Shown one piece after another: positions 26,340 through 35,616 of a DNA stretch of 64,000 nt (positions are counted from its first letter, which is position 1; each line of letters begins with the position of its first letter). The DNA lies in the NCBI RefSeq assembly GCF_029872155.1, contig NZ_JARXLA010000005.1:62001-126000 (forward strand), given 5' to 3'. The notes below the pieces were generated by a model. That model did not search any database. It worked only from the letters and a program-made list of their open reading frames with translations, and was not told the DNA's origin. This stretch comes from Hyphomicrobium sp. D-2 (GTDB taxonomy: Bacteria; Pseudomonadota; Alphaproteobacteria; Rhizobiales; Hyphomicrobiaceae). The translations under genes were made by a program, and so were the position numbers.

Positions 26340-26580
26340 CGGGATGCCTTTCTTTTGTCGCTTTTGCCCGTGCACGGTGATTTCAGTACATTGAAATCAT
26401 TGATTGGTGGGCCCGAGGCTTAGCCGCCTGTCTTGGACAGCACAAGGGTATGGCCGATCGATCGAAACCAGTGACAGAACGAACCGTATGATGGAACACG
26501 GTCGGCATTTGGGGATGCCGATCTGAGATTGATGTGTCGCAAGTGTCGCATCAGTTTTCTTTCCAAGTGCCGAATGCTGT

Positions 26581-29500
26581 TTGCGTCGGGATCCAAATCC
26601 CGAAACCGTCGAGGGGCGAGGTTTGCAAACGACCGGAAGACCACACCATCAATCTGGCGAGCCGGCACGAACCGAAGAACGCAAGTCGGGCCTGAAGCGC
26701 GGAGTCGTGACTGCGGCTGTGGCCTGCGACCATGTCTTGCATGGCGTCGGACGCGTGGTTTTCATTCTGGCGCCAGTGTTGATTCTGGTGCTGCTGGTTG
26801 TCGGCCTCGGCTATGTGCGCCTGAGCCATGGCCCCATTTCGCTGAAATTTCTTGTTGAGCCGATTGAGCAAGGCATCAATGCGGAGCTTGCAGGCAACAG
26901 GGTGCGCATTGACGATGCCGTTGTTAGCCTCTCCGGAACCGGAGGGCTTGAGTTTCGGCTGCGCAATATTCGCGTGCACGAAGCCGATGGTGATGTTGTC
27001 GCTTCAGCGCCCTCGGCTGCGGTTGAACTGAGCACGCAGGCTTTGTGGTCTATGCGTGTTGTGCCGGCGCGCATCGAACTGATCGAGCCACGGCTATTTC
27101 TTTTCTATTCGGAAGACGGCGGCCTAGCGCTGAGTTTTTCGAAAGTCGAAGTTGAAGATGGAGACGGCAGCGAAGCTGGCGATGGCGCAGCGGCGCGGAC
27201 TGACGCCAGCGCGCGCCGTGATGGCCAGCTTGCCGCCGTGCCAACTCAGCCGACGCAGCGCTTGCAGGCGCCCGCAGCGGCGACGGCTGCGGAGACAAGC
27301 GGCCCTCTGAAACGTATCGATCTGGCGCGTGTCATCACCGATATGTCGTCGCGCGCGCGCCAGCGTCTCGATGCAACATCGTTCCTGCGCGAGTTTGGTC
27401 TGCGCAACGCCACCGTGCTGGTTGAATCGGGCGGCCAGACGACGGAATGGCGCGTGCCAAGTCTGACCGTCGGGTTGGTGCACGCGCGCACCCGCAGTGT
27501 GATTTCCGGCTCGGCGAGTATCGCAGCCGTTGGCGGCCTGCCGTGGCAGGTCAAGTTCGAGACCGATGAACGGGAACACAACAGAACACTGGCAATCAAG
27601 GCGTCGATCAGCGATCTCACACCGCGCACGATCGCCAATGCATTGCCTCAGCTAAGTTTGCTGCACGCGTTGGATCTGCCAGTTGACGGCGAGGCCCGGC
27701 TTGAACTTACGAGCGATGGCGATCTGCGCACTGCTGCGCTGCAGGTTACGCTGGGTGCAGGCAGCCTGAGATTGCCGGCGTTGCCGGAGGCGCCGTTGGA
27801 TATCGACGGAGGTTTAATCCGGCTCAGCTATGATGGCGTTGCCGAAAAGATTTCACTGTTGCCATCAACGCTGCGTTGGCGCGGAAGCCGCGTTACCGTC
27901 GAAGGCGGTGCGAAGATGGTCGACGAGAACGCCCAGCATCCGGTATGGGATTTTGATGTCGGTGCCCGCGATGGTGTTCTGGCTGCCGATGAATTCAAGG
28001 TTGCGCCAGTCGCGTTGGAGCGCTGGACAGCGCGCGGCCGCGTCATTCCTCACAGCGGCGAGGTTGATATAAGCGACTTCAGCCTGCGGGCCGGCGGCGC
28101 TGAGATAACGCTCAAAGGCAATCTGGTTGCTGGCGATGAGCCGGCCAGTACGCGTCTGGAAGGTGGCTTCGGCGAGATGCCATTGGGTACGCTGAAGGCA
28201 CTGTGGCCGAAGGCGGTGGCGCCCGGAGCGCGCGAGTGGGTCGGCGAACAGGTAGACCGCGGCACTATTCTGGGCGGCAGTTTTCGCTTCCTCAGTGGCA
28301 CGCATATGCTGCCCGATCAGGACGTCGGACCGGAGCAGCACCAACTTTCGTTCTCGATGGATGTCGCTGATCTTGAGATGCGGGTGCTGGATGCCTTGCC
28401 TCCGGTCGCGGTTCCGCGCGCGACATTGCGCATAGAAAACGATGCACTTGAAGCCAACGTTCCAGAGGGCTCAATAGTGCTGGGCGAGGGCCGGGGTGTG
28501 CCGCTGCAAGCAGGGCGCTTCACCGCGGTCGGCATCATGAACGAAGTGCCGACGGGCGAGATCGCGTTTGCGTCGCAGTCGGCACTTGCCGACATCATCA
28601 CGCTATTGGAGCGCTCGCCCGTCACGTTCCTGGATGACACCGGTTTGCCCCGTGATGGCATCGAGGGAAAGGTGGACGCAAAGTTCAAGATTGGTCTGCC
28701 GTTGCTGGCCGATCTTCCAGCTTCAGCGGTGAAGGTTGAGGGCAAGGCGCGGATCAGCGACGGCCGCATCAAGCAATTCCTCGGCGCCTATCAAGTGCAG
28801 AGCGCAAGCTTTGACATCGACATCACCGAGAAAGCGGCCGGCGCCAGCGGTCAGATGCTGGTGAATGGTGTGCTGGCCAAACTGGCGTGGCAGCGCATTT
28901 TCGATGCGGAGCTTGATAAGCAGCCGCCGTTACGCGTAAAGGCGGTTCTCGACAATGCGGATCGTGTTCACCTCGGCCTCGATATCAACGACATGGTGCA
29001 GGGCGATGTGCCGATCGAGTTGACGGTGAAGCTGCTGGAAAACGCCGACCCGGTTGTGCAGCTTCACGCTGATCTCTCGGGTGCGGAACTTACGATCGAC
29101 GGCGTTGCGTGGCGCAAGCCTGCGGGCCGCCCGGCGCGTCTGCAATCGGACATCGCGAAGGGCACGAAATACAAAACCGAGCTGCAGAACTTCAAAGTGG
29201 CCGGTGACGATATCGCCATCGAGGGCTGGGCGGCGATCGACGCTGACAACCGGTTGCGCGAGTTCTACTTCCCTGACTTCTCGCTCAATGTCGTCACGCG
29301 CATGGAAGTGCGCGGCACGCGTGGCAGCGATGACGTCTGGAAGATAAAGGCGAAGGGCCCAACGCTGGATGGCCGCGACTTTTTCCGGGCGCTGTTCTCG
29401 CTTGATCAGCTGGCGGAGCAGCAGGCGGCAAAGAAGCAGAAGTCGCAGGAAGGCATCGATATCGAGGCCGAGATCAACAACATCATTGGCTTCCGCGAGG

Positions 29501-30426
29501 TTGGTTATCGCAGCGTGAAAGTGACGGCTTCGAAGCGCGGTGAGAAGCTGGCCGCGCTGGATGTGCGTGGCACGTTGGATGGCGGCAAGCCGCTGGCGGT
29601 TACGCTGCGCAACGAAAGCGGACAACGCAAGCTGCTGGCCGATTCCACCGACGCGGGACAGGCGTTCAAGCTGATCGACTTTTATCCCAACATCCAGGGT
29701 GGACGTGTGCGGCTCGAGGTCAACCTGGATGGTAGCGGCGCGGCTGAGAAAACCGGCACGCTGTGGGTGGAGAATTTCCGCATTCTGGGCGATCCGGTGG
29801 TCGCGGAGGTGTTCAGCAGTTCCGCCGATGATGGTCGCCCGGCAATTGAAGGCACGGGAAGACGCCAGGGCAAGCGCGTGACACGCGAGGTGTTCGACTT
29901 CTCGCTGATGCGCGTGCTGTTTTCAGTCGGCTACGGACAGTTTGTGATGAACGATGCGCAGTTGCGCGGGCCTCTGCTCGGCGCAACGATGCGCGGCAAG
30001 GTCGACTTCACCATGCGCCGGATGAACCTGGGCGGCACGTATGTTCCGCTGCAGGGCCTCAACAGCGCGCTGTGCGAAATTCCGCTGGTCGGCCAGATCA
30101 TCACCGGGCCGAAGTGCGAAGGTATTTCCGGCATGACGTTCGCCATCCAAGGGTCGATGGATCGGCCGGAGGTGATCGTCAATCCGCTTTCGATGCTGGC
30201 GCCGGGCATCTTCCGCGACATATTCCAGATGACGCCGTTCAATCCGAAGGTGCAGCGTCGCGACGATATGGGCGGCAATGTCGGAGGTGGGGCGAAAGCC
30301 TCTAGTACCGTTGGCGGCGGTCTCGACACCGGTGATGTGACTGCAGCGCCGGGAACTGTTGTTGGCCGGGAAACGGTCGACGGCTGGTCGTCGCAAACCG
30401 TGGCGCCACCGGTACGCCGACGCTGA
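26581..30426 (+). CDS. DUF3971 / AsmA-like (YhdP family) envelope protein
   Basis: The 1281-residue protein has one N-terminal membrane helix (about 58-80) and then a very long periplasmic region of repeated beta-rich AsmA-like segments, with DUF3971 features and a C-terminal AsmA_2-like part (Gly-Pro-Leu-Leu-Gly-Ala-Thr-Met-Arg-Gly-Lys-Val-Asp-Phe). Large AsmA-like proteins (YhdP, TamB) form bridge-like channels moving phospholipid to the outer membrane, so a lipid transport role is inferred. The N-terminus is uncertain: this start is a TTG without an obvious ribosome-binding site, and a GTG at 26707 is also in frame. A bidirectional terminator separates it from tyrS. Confidence 0.83.
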   Translation: MRRDPNPETVEGRGLQTTGRPHHQSGEPARTEERKSGLKRGVVTAAVACDHVLHGVGRVVFILAPVLILVLLVVGLGYVRLSHGPISLKFLVEPIEQGINAELAGNRVRIDDAVVSLSGTGGLEFRLRNIRVHEADGDVVASAPSAAVELSTQALWSMRVVPARIELIEPRLFLFYSEDGGLALSFSKVEVEDGDGSEAGDGAAARTDASARRDGQLAAVPTQPTQRLQAPAAATAAETSGPLKRIDLARVITDMSSRARQRLDATSFLREFGLRNATVLVESGGQTTEWRVPSLTVGLVHARTRSVISGSASIAAVGGLPWQVKFETDEREHNRTLAIKASISDLTPRTIANALPQLSLLHALDLPVDGEARLELTSDGDLRTAALQVTLGAGSLRLPALPEAPLDIDGGLIRLSYDGVAEKISLLPSTLRWRGSRVTVEGGAKMVDENAQHPVWDFDVGARDGVLAADEFKVAPVALERWTARGRVIPHSGEVDISDFSLRAGGAEITLKGNLVAGDEPASTRLEGGFGEMPLGTLKALWPKAVAPGAREWVGEQVDRGTILGGSFRFLSGTHMLPDQDVGPEQHQLSFSMDVADLEMRVLDALPPVAVPRATLRIENDALEANVPEGSIVLGEGRGVPLQAGRFTAVGIMNEVPTGEIAFASQSALADIITLLERSPVTFLDDTGLPRDGIEGKVDAKFKIGLPLLADLPASAVKVEGKARISDGRIKQFLGAYQVQSASFDIDITEKAAGASGQMLVNGVLAKLAWQRIFDAELDKQPPLRVKAVLDNADRVHLGLDINDMVQGDVPIELTVKLLENADPVVQLHADLSGAELTIDGVAWRKPAGRPARLQSDIAKGTKYKTELQNFKVAGDDIAIEGWAAIDADNRLREFYFPDFSLNVVTRMEVRGTRGSDDVWKIKAKGPTLDGRDFFRALFSLDQLAEQQAAKKQKSQEGIDIEAEINNIIGFREVGYRSVKVTASKRGEKLAALDVRGTLDGGKPLAVTLRNESGQRKLLADSTDAGQAFKLIDFYPNIQGGRVRLEVNLDGSGAAEKTGTLWVENFRILGDPVVAEVFSSSADDGRPAIEGTGRRQGKRVTREVFDFSLMRVLFSVGYGQFVMNDAQLRGPLLGATMRGKVDFTMRRMNLGGTYVPLQGLNSALCEIPLVGQIITGPKCEGISGMTFAIQGSMDRPEVIVNPLSMLAPGIFRDIFQMTPFNPKVQRRDDMGGNVGGGAKASSTVGGGLDTGDVTAAPGTVVGRETVDGWSSQTVAPPVRRR

Positions 30427-30473
30427 GTGCTGATGCGCACGCCGTTGAAAGTACAAAGCAGTCTGAATAAAAA

Positions 30474-30507
30474 AGGGCGCGCTGATCTCAGCGTGCCCTA
30501 TGTTTTT
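30474..30507. terminator. Bidirectional terminator between the DUF3971 gene and tyrS
   Basis: AGGGCGCGCTGA (30474-30485) pairs with TCAGCGTGCCCT (30488-30499), one pair being G-U. On the plus strand it is followed by a T-run (30503-30507). On the minus strand it is followed by six Ts, so it can end both convergent transcripts. Confidence 0.88.
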
Positions 30508-30537
30508 GCTGGCTGTATTACAGCGCCGCCGCTCGCG

Positions 30538-31791
30538 TCAGACGGGCTTCAACAACACATGCTTCTTCTTGCCCAGTGACAGCTTGATCGTGCCGTCAGC
30601 TGTCACGTCGGCTTCGTTCAGCAGAGCTTTCTCATCGGCCACGGTCTGGTCGTTGATCTTGAGACCACCGCCCTGAATCTGGCGCCGCGCCTCACCGTTC
30701 GATTTAACGAGACCTGCCTGCACGAATGCGCCCAGCACACCGATGCCTGCGCTGAGATCGGCGCGCGGCACTTCGATGGTCGGCAGACCTTCCGCCGATG
30801 CGCCCTGTTCAAACGTCTGGCGCGCGGTTTCAGCGGCGGCTTCAGCGGCAGCGCGACCGTGCATCAGCGCCGTTGCTTCGGTGGCCAGCGTTTTCTTGGC
30901 CTCGTTGATCTCCGAGCCCTGCAACGCTGCAAGCTTGGCGATCTCATCCATCGGCAGCGTCGTGAACAGCTTCAGGAAGCGTTCGACGTCGCCATCCTCG
31001 GTATTGCGCCAGAACTGCCAGTAGTCATACGGCGACAGCTGATCGGCGTTGAGCCACACAGCGCCCGCTGCGGTCTTGCCCATCTTGGCGCCGGATGATG
31101 TCGTCAGCAGTGGACAGGTGAGCGCATAGAGCTGATGCGTGCCCATGCGACGGCCAAGGTCGATGCCGTTGACGATGTTGCCCCACTGGTCCGATCCGCC
31201 CATCTGCAGGTTGGCGCCAAGGCGGCGCGACAGCTCCACGTAATCGTAGGATTGCAGGATCATGTAGTTGAATTCGATGAACGACAGCTCCTGCTCGCGC
31301 TCAAGGCGCATGCGCACCGAGTCCATCGACATCATGCGATTGACCGAGAAGTGGCGACCGATATCGCGCAGCATCTCGATATAGTTCAGCTTGGTGAGCC
31401 AGTCGGCGTTATCGACCATCACCGCATCGCCCGCGCCATCGCCGAAGCGGATGAACTTGTCGAACGTAGTGCGGATGGAATTCTTGTTGGCGTCGATCTG
31501 CTCGTAGGTGAGCAGCTTACGCGTTTCGTCGCGACCCGAGGGATCGCCGACGCGCGTTGTGCCGCCACCCATCAGCGCAATCGGCTTGTTGCCGGTCTGT
31601 TGCAGCCAGTGCAGCATCATGATCGACAGCAGGTGGCCGACATGCAGCGAAGCGGCCGTGCAGTCATAGCCGACATAGGCAATGAGGGCGCGCTTGGCGG
31701 CCAGATCGTCAACGGCGGCCAGATCCGAACACTGGTGGATATAGCCACGCTCGGTAAGAATCTTCAGAAAGTCGGATTTGAGTTGGGTCAT
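30538..31791 (-). CDS. tyrS: Tyrosine--tRNA ligase
   Basis: This 417-residue class I aminoacyl-tRNA synthetase charges tRNA-Tyr. The HIGH-type motif is His-Val-Gly-His (50-53) and the KMSKS-type motif is Lys-Met-Gly-Lys-Thr, in the Ser-Gly-Ala-Lys-Met-Gly-Lys-Thr context typical of bacterial TyrRS. An S4 RNA-binding domain forms the C-terminus (about 350-415, [12 protein letters not shown]). The ATG at 31791 is chosen because the 41 upstream codons would run through the start of the divergent anmK. The length agrees with the family. Confidence 0.95.
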   Translation of the reverse strand: MTQLKSDFLKILTERGYIHQCSDLAAVDDLAAKRALIAYVGYDCTAASLHVGHLLSIMMLHWLQQTGNKPIALMGGGTTRVGDPSGRDETRKLLTYEQIDANKNSIRTTFDKFIRFGDGAGDAVMVDNADWLTKLNYIEMLRDIGRHFSVNRMMSMDSVRMRLEREQELSFIEFNYMILQSYDYVELSRRLGANLQMGGSDQWGNIVNGIDLGRRMGTHQLYALTCPLLTTSSGAKMGKTAAGAVWLNADQLSPYDYWQFWRNTEDGDVERFLKLFTTLPMDEIAKLAALQGSEINEAKKTLATEATALMHGRAAAEAAAETARQTFEQGASAEGLPTIEVPRADLSAGIGVLGAFVQAGLVKSNGEARRQIQGGGLKINDQTVADEKALLNEADVTADGTIKLSLGKKKHVLLKPV

Positions 31792-31840
31792 CGCTTCGCT
31801 ATCACTTTCACGGGGTTCCGCAGCAGCGGCGGGGCGGAAC

Positions 31841-32965
31841 ATGCAACGGATGGACAGCATGGGCAAGGTGCGGTGCGCATTGGGACTGATGAGCGGTACG
31901 TCGATGGATGGCATCGACGTGGCTTTGCTCTGGACCGATGGCGACCGGGAGCTGCGGCACGGGCCTGCGGCGGGTTATCCCTATCCGGACAAGATCAGGG
32001 CTCAGGTGCGGGCTGCGATCGAGGAGGCCCGGGGCCTGACAGACCGCGCTCAGCGGCCGGGAACGCTGGCCGAGGTGGAAACAGCCCTGACCGAGCTCAA
32101 TGCGGCCGCTGTGGCGCAGTTCCTGGCCCAGAATGGCCTGGAAAGCGGCCATATCGACGTTATCGGCTATCACGGCCAGACGGTACTGCATGATCCGGCG
32201 AGGGCGCTGTCGGTGCAGCTTGGCGACGGTGGTTTGCTGGCGGAGCGCACGGGCATCAGTGTCGTGCATGACCTGAGAGCAGCAGATATCGCGGCTGGCG
32301 GCCAGGGTGCGCCGCTGGTGCCGGTGTATCACCGCGCGCTGGCGGCAAAGGTGCCGGAACTGCCGGCGGCGTTTCTCAATGTCGGCGGCGTGGCAAATGT
32401 CACGTGGGTTGGTCGCGGCGGCAGGTTGCTCGCGTTCGACACCGGGCCCGGCAATGCGCTGATCGACGACTGGATGCTGCAACACACCGGCGAAGCACAC
32501 GACACCGATGGCGGCTGGTCGGCGCAGGGTGTGTGCGATGAAGACGTGTTGCGCGATCTGCTCACGCACAATTACTTCGGAGCACCGCCGCCAAAATCGC
32601 TTGATCGCAACGCGTTCTCGCCTGATCCGGCCAGCAGGCTTTCAGTTGCGGATGGAGCTGCAACGCTGGCGGCCTTCACCGCCGCGGCTGTGGGCCGTGC
32701 GCGCGAGCATATGCCCGAGGAGCCGACCATCTGGGTCGTGTGTGGCGGTGGCCGGAAGAACCGGACGCTGATGAGTCTCATTGCCGGCAATGTGGAGAAT
32801 GCCGTCGTTCCGGCGGAGGCGCTGGGCTTCAATGGCGATTTTATCGAGGCCGAGGCGTGGGCCTATCTGGCGGTGCGTGCGGAGCTGGGATTGCCAATCA
32901 CCTATCCCGAAACAACAGGTGTCGTGCGTCCGATGTCAGGCGGTGTGTTCCGTAACATCCCATGA
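31841..32965 (+). CDS. anmK: Anhydro-N-acetylmuramic acid kinase
   Basis: The 374-residue protein carries the AnmK phosphate-binding motif [12 protein letters not shown] near its N-terminus. Other family motifs are Gly-Tyr-His-Gly-Gln-Thr-Val (residues from the Asp-Val-Ile onward), [10 protein letters not shown] and Phe-Asp-Thr-Gly-Pro-Gly-Asn-Ala. It phosphorylates and opens 1,6-anhydro-MurNAc in peptidoglycan recycling. The ATG at 31841 has GGGGCGGA upstream; in-frame ATGs at 31850 and 31859 are alternatives. It is divergent from tyrS, a common neighbour in alphaproteobacteria. Confidence 0.94.
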   Translation: MQRMDSMGKVRCALGLMSGTSMDGIDVALLWTDGDRELRHGPAAGYPYPDKIRAQVRAAIEEARGLTDRAQRPGTLAEVETALTELNAAAVAQFLAQNGLESGHIDVIGYHGQTVLHDPARALSVQLGDGGLLAERTGISVVHDLRAADIAAGGQGAPLVPVYHRALAAKVPELPAAFLNVGGVANVTWVGRGGRLLAFDTGPGNALIDDWMLQHTGEAHDTDGGWSAQGVCDEDVLRDLLTHNYFGAPPPKSLDRNAFSPDPASRLSVADGAATLAAFTAAAVGRAREHMPEEPTIWVVCGGGRKNRTLMSLIAGNVENAVVPAEALGFNGDFIEAEAWAYLAVRAELGLPITYPETTGVVRPMSGGVFRNIP

Positions 32966-33004
32966 GTGCCGGATGAGCGGAGCACGGAGCAGACTGCCAC
33001 GTGA

Positions 33005-34006
33005 TCAGCGCAGTTGATCGCGCGCGGCCGCTGCAATTCCAAACGTGACGCGGGCCAGCTTGTCGTAATCGACCTTGTCCGGCGTGTCCTCGGTGGTGTG
33101 ATAGTGGCGATAGCGGAACGGCGCAGTGTCCGTCACCATGATCGCCGGATAGCCGAAGGTGTAGAACGACCAGTGATCTGACCAGGCGATGCCGGGAATG
33201 GATTCCGGTGCAGTGCCGCCGATCGACGGCAGCGCGGTATCGGCGCGGAAGCTGCGCACAACGTCATGCAGGAAGGTGCGCCCGCCCGGCAGCGCTACGA
33301 AGGCGACGAAATTGCCGACGTCATCGAAGACATGGTTGAACGGGAACGGGTATTGCTGCGAACCTGGCTCGTCGGAAAACGACCCGATGGTTTCCAGCGA
33401 CATCATGCCGATGACGTTCTCACCCGCTTCTTTCAGCGCCTTGGCGTAATGATAGCTGCCCATGTCCGGCGTGCCGCCGTAGGGTGGCTCTTCGTTCACG
33501 AACAGCACCAATCGCAGGCGTTTGTCGCCGAGTGGGGCATCTTTCAACAGCCGCGCAAGCTCGATAACCGCCGCCGATCCGGTGCCATTGTCGTTGGCGC
33601 CGGGTGCGTCGGCATAGGAATCGTAATGGGCACCGATCACCAGCGCCGGTGTATCAGCGTTGGCGTTCTGTGGTGCGAGTTCAACGGAGATATTGCGGAC
33701 GGATTTGCCGTCGACATCCCACGCCTGCGCTTGCGGGATGTAACCGAGCGCAGCAAGCTCGGTTTCGATATACGCTGCAGCCCGTTCAAGCGCTGCGTAG
33801 TGAGCCACATTGTGCGGTTCGCTGGCGATCGCCTCGACATGGCGCTGCAGCCGGGTGGCGAGTGCGCGTTCCTGTTCCGTGGCGGCCGGGACAGGGCCTG
33901 AAAAGCTCCGTCCCGGTAGATGCACTGAATACCAATAGGCCGCGCCGAGCGCGACGAGAGCCAGCAGGAGCAGTGTAACGAGCGTTCGCGTGACGATCCG
34001 TAACAT
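33005..34006 (-). CDS. M28 family metallopeptidase, membrane-anchored
   Basis: The 333-residue protein has an N-terminal membrane/signal anchor (about 5-27) and an M28 aminopeptidase-type catalytic domain. Zinc ligands are visible in order: His in Gly-Ala-His-Tyr-Asp-Ser, Asp in Gly-Ala-Asn-Asp-Asn-Gly-Thr-Gly, the catalytic Glu pair in Val-Asn-Glu-Glu-Pro-Pro, and a late His in His-Tyr-His-Thr-Thr-Glu-Asp-Thr. It is likely a periplasmic aminopeptidase. The ATG at 34006 follows a G-rich ribosome-binding site. Confidence 0.88.
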   Translation of the reverse strand: MLRIVTRTLVTLLLLALVALGAAYWYSVHLPGRSFSGPVPAATEQERALATRLQRHVEAIASEPHNVAHYAALERAAAYIETELAALGYIPQAQAWDVDGKSVRNISVELAPQNANADTPALVIGAHYDSYADAPGANDNGTGSAAVIELARLLKDAPLGDKRLRLVLFVNEEPPYGGTPDMGSYHYAKALKEAGENVIGMMSLETIGSFSDEPGSQQYPFPFNHVFDDVGNFVAFVALPGGRTFLHDVVRSFRADTALPSIGGTAPESIPGIAWSDHWSFYTFGYPAIMVTDTAPFRYRHYHTTEDTPDKVDYDKLARVTFGIAAAARDQLR

Positions 34007-34025
34007 CTGCGCCCCCCGCTTGGTA

Positions 34026-34808
34026 TCAATCGTCGTCGCCGTCGTCAGCGCCGTCGTCGATATCTTCGATTTCAGGCGCAGCTTCCTGGCGATCGGTTTC
34101 GCGCTGGCGTTGACGCTCGCGCTCCTTCTCCTTCTCGCGCTCCTTCTCGTTGGCGCGATCGATTTCGGCCTGCACCAGACGTTCATCGAGGTAGGTGCCG
34201 ACCGCGTCCTTCAGTTCGTCAGTCTTGTTCTCGAAGAAGTGATTGGCGCCCGGAACGACCTGATGGGTGATCTTGATGCCGCGCTGGGTCTTGAGGCGCT
34301 GGGACAGATCCGCCACCGAGTTCGACGGCACCACGCGGTCCTTGTCGCCGTTGATCATCAGGCCCGAAGAGGGGCAGGGCGCCAGGAACGAAAAGTCATA
34401 GAGGTTGGATGGCGGAGCGACGCAGATGAAGCCCGCAACTTCTGGGCGGCGCATCAGCAACTGCATGGCGATCCAGGTGCCGAACGATACGCCGGCAATC
34501 CAGCAGCTCTTGGCGTCCGGCTTGACGATCTGAAGCCAGTCGAGCGCAGAAGCGGCGTCCGAAAGCTCGCCCGGACCGCCGTCCCAGATGCCCTGGCTGC
34601 GTCCAACGCCCCGGAAGTTGAAGCGAAGCACCGAAAAGCCGCGCTCCACGAAGGTGTGATAGAGCGTGTAGACGACCTGATTGTTCATCGTGCCGCCGAA
34701 CTGCGGATGCGGATGCAGAATCAGGGCGATGGGGCTATCGCTGGCCGGTTCATGATGGTAGCGGGCTTCCAGACGGCCAGCCGGCCCATTGATGATCAAT
34801 TCGGGCAT
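34026..34808 (-). CDS. Alpha/beta hydrolase with long charged C-terminal tail
   Basis: The 260-residue protein has the nucleophile elbow Gly-Val-Ser-Phe-Gly (about 106-110), the acid in Asn-Gly-Asp-Lys-Asp-Arg-Val, and the catalytic His in Gly-Ala-Asn-His-Phe. The oxyanion region Leu-His-Pro-His-Pro-Gln-Phe-Gly-Gly-Thr is typical of this dienelactone hydrolase-like family common in alphaproteobacteria. From about residue 215 the protein continues as a Lys/Glu/Arg/Gln-rich segment likely to be a single helix, then ends in a poly-Asp tail. That tail is not part of the catalytic fold. It is divergent from the suf operon; the intergenic region holds iron-box motifs. Confidence 0.85.
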   Translation of the reverse strand: MPELIINGPAGRLEARYHHEPASDSPIALILHPHPQFGGTMNNQVVYTLYHTFVERGFSVLRFNFRGVGRSQGIWDGGPGELSDAASALDWLQIVKPDAKSCWIAGVSFGTWIAMQLLMRRPEVAGFICVAPPSNLYDFSFLAPCPSSGLMINGDKDRVVPSNSVADLSQRLKTQRGIKITHQVVPGANHFFENKTDELKDAVGTYLDERLVQAEIDRANEKEREKEKERERQRQRETDRQEAAPEIEDIDDGADDGDDD

Positions 34809-34944
34809 CGCAATTCCAGTTCTATCGGGGCTACGGATGGCGGCCTGCGCGTAAACGCGCCGCAGGGCCCTTGAATACATGTCGTGGATTCGGGCAAACC
34901 CAAACCTTGACTTGTGGGCTCGGAATTTTCATATTCCCAGAAAC

Positions 34945-34961
34945 TTTAGAACCGTTCGAAA
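34945..34961. promoter_or_regulatory. Iron control element (Irr-type box) upstream of iscR-suf
   Basis: TTTAGAA-CCG-TTCGAAA matches the rhizobial iron control element TTTAGAA-N3-TTCTAAA at 13 of 14 defined positions. Irr, a heme-sensing Fur family regulator, binds such elements in Hyphomicrobiales. It lies about 160 bp upstream of the iscR start and about 140 bp from the divergent hydrolase gene. Which promoter it controls is inferred to be that of the suf operon. Confidence 0.65.
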
Positions 34962-34967
34962 AGATGG

Positions 34968-34984
34968 GCTCGAATTATTCGAAA
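34968..34984. promoter_or_regulatory. Second GAA-N3-TTC palindrome near iscR
   Basis: TCGAA-TTA-TTCGA is a perfect interrupted palindrome centred 23 bp from the first iron control element and sharing its GAA-N3-TTC core. It may be a second, weaker Irr site or an operator for another iron or Fe-S regulator such as IscR or RirA. The structure is seen directly; the ligand is unknown. Confidence 0.4.
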
Positions 34985-35118
34985 CCCAGCTTTGGCAACG
35001 GGGTGGCGCTTCTTAGCACATGGCCCAGTGCCAATTGCAAGTGAAAGCGCCGGAATGACGCGGCTTGAGTGATCGCCCAGATGCGGAATTTGGGGTGCGA
35101 TCATGGAGGAAAGCGACC

Positions 35119-35616
35119 GTGGAACTGAACACCAAGGGCCGATACGCCGTGATGGCGATGGCAGACCTCGCCAAGTATGGCGCGGAATCCGCTATTCCGC
35201 TGTCCGCCATCGCTGAGCGCCAGGGGCTGTCGGTTGCGTATCTGGAGCAGATCTTCCTGCGCCTGCGTCGCGCCGGTCTGGTGGAAAGCGCGCGCGGCCG
35301 CAGCGGCGGTTATGCGCTTGCGCGTCCGGCGACCGAAATTCCCGTTGTCGACATCCTGCGCGCTGTGGAGGAAGAAACGCGGCTCACCCGTTGCCATGAC
35401 AGCGAAGAGCCGGGTTGCCTTGGCGACAAGCGCTGCCTGACCCACGGACTGCGGCATGCGCTCAGCGGGCACATTCTGGCGTTTCTCTCCGGCGTCTCGC
35501 TGGCGGAAGTGGTGCACGGCATTCCGCAGGAAAAACTGGCGTACGGCGTCAAGGCCGATCAGCCGGTTCAGCAACCCGTATCTGCAGCACGCGCACCGGA
35601 GTTCGCTGGCCAATGA
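35119..35616 (+). CDS. iscR: IscR-type Rrf2 family Fe-S regulator
   Basis: The 165-residue regulator starts at GTG 35119, with GGAGGAAAG upstream. An N-terminal winged helix (about 1-75, Gly-Arg-Tyr-Ala-Val and Tyr-Leu-Glu-Gln-Ile-Phe) is followed by three cluster-ligand cysteines at about 92, 100 and 106 in Cys-His-Asp-Ser and Cys-Leu-Gly-Asp-Lys-Arg-Cys-Leu-Thr-His. This is the same arrangement as in E. coli IscR, with two extra residues. It probably senses [2Fe-2S] status and controls the suf operon it heads. Its stop overlaps the next ATG (ATGA), so it is co-translated with the cysteine desulfurase. Confidence 0.93.
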   Translation: MELNTKGRYAVMAMADLAKYGAESAIPLSAIAERQGLSVAYLEQIFLRLRRAGLVESARGRSGGYALARPATEIPVVDILRAVEEETRLTRCHDSEEPGCLGDKRCLTHGLRHALSGHILAFLSGVSLAEVVHGIPQEKLAYGVKADQPVQQPVSAARAPEFAGQ

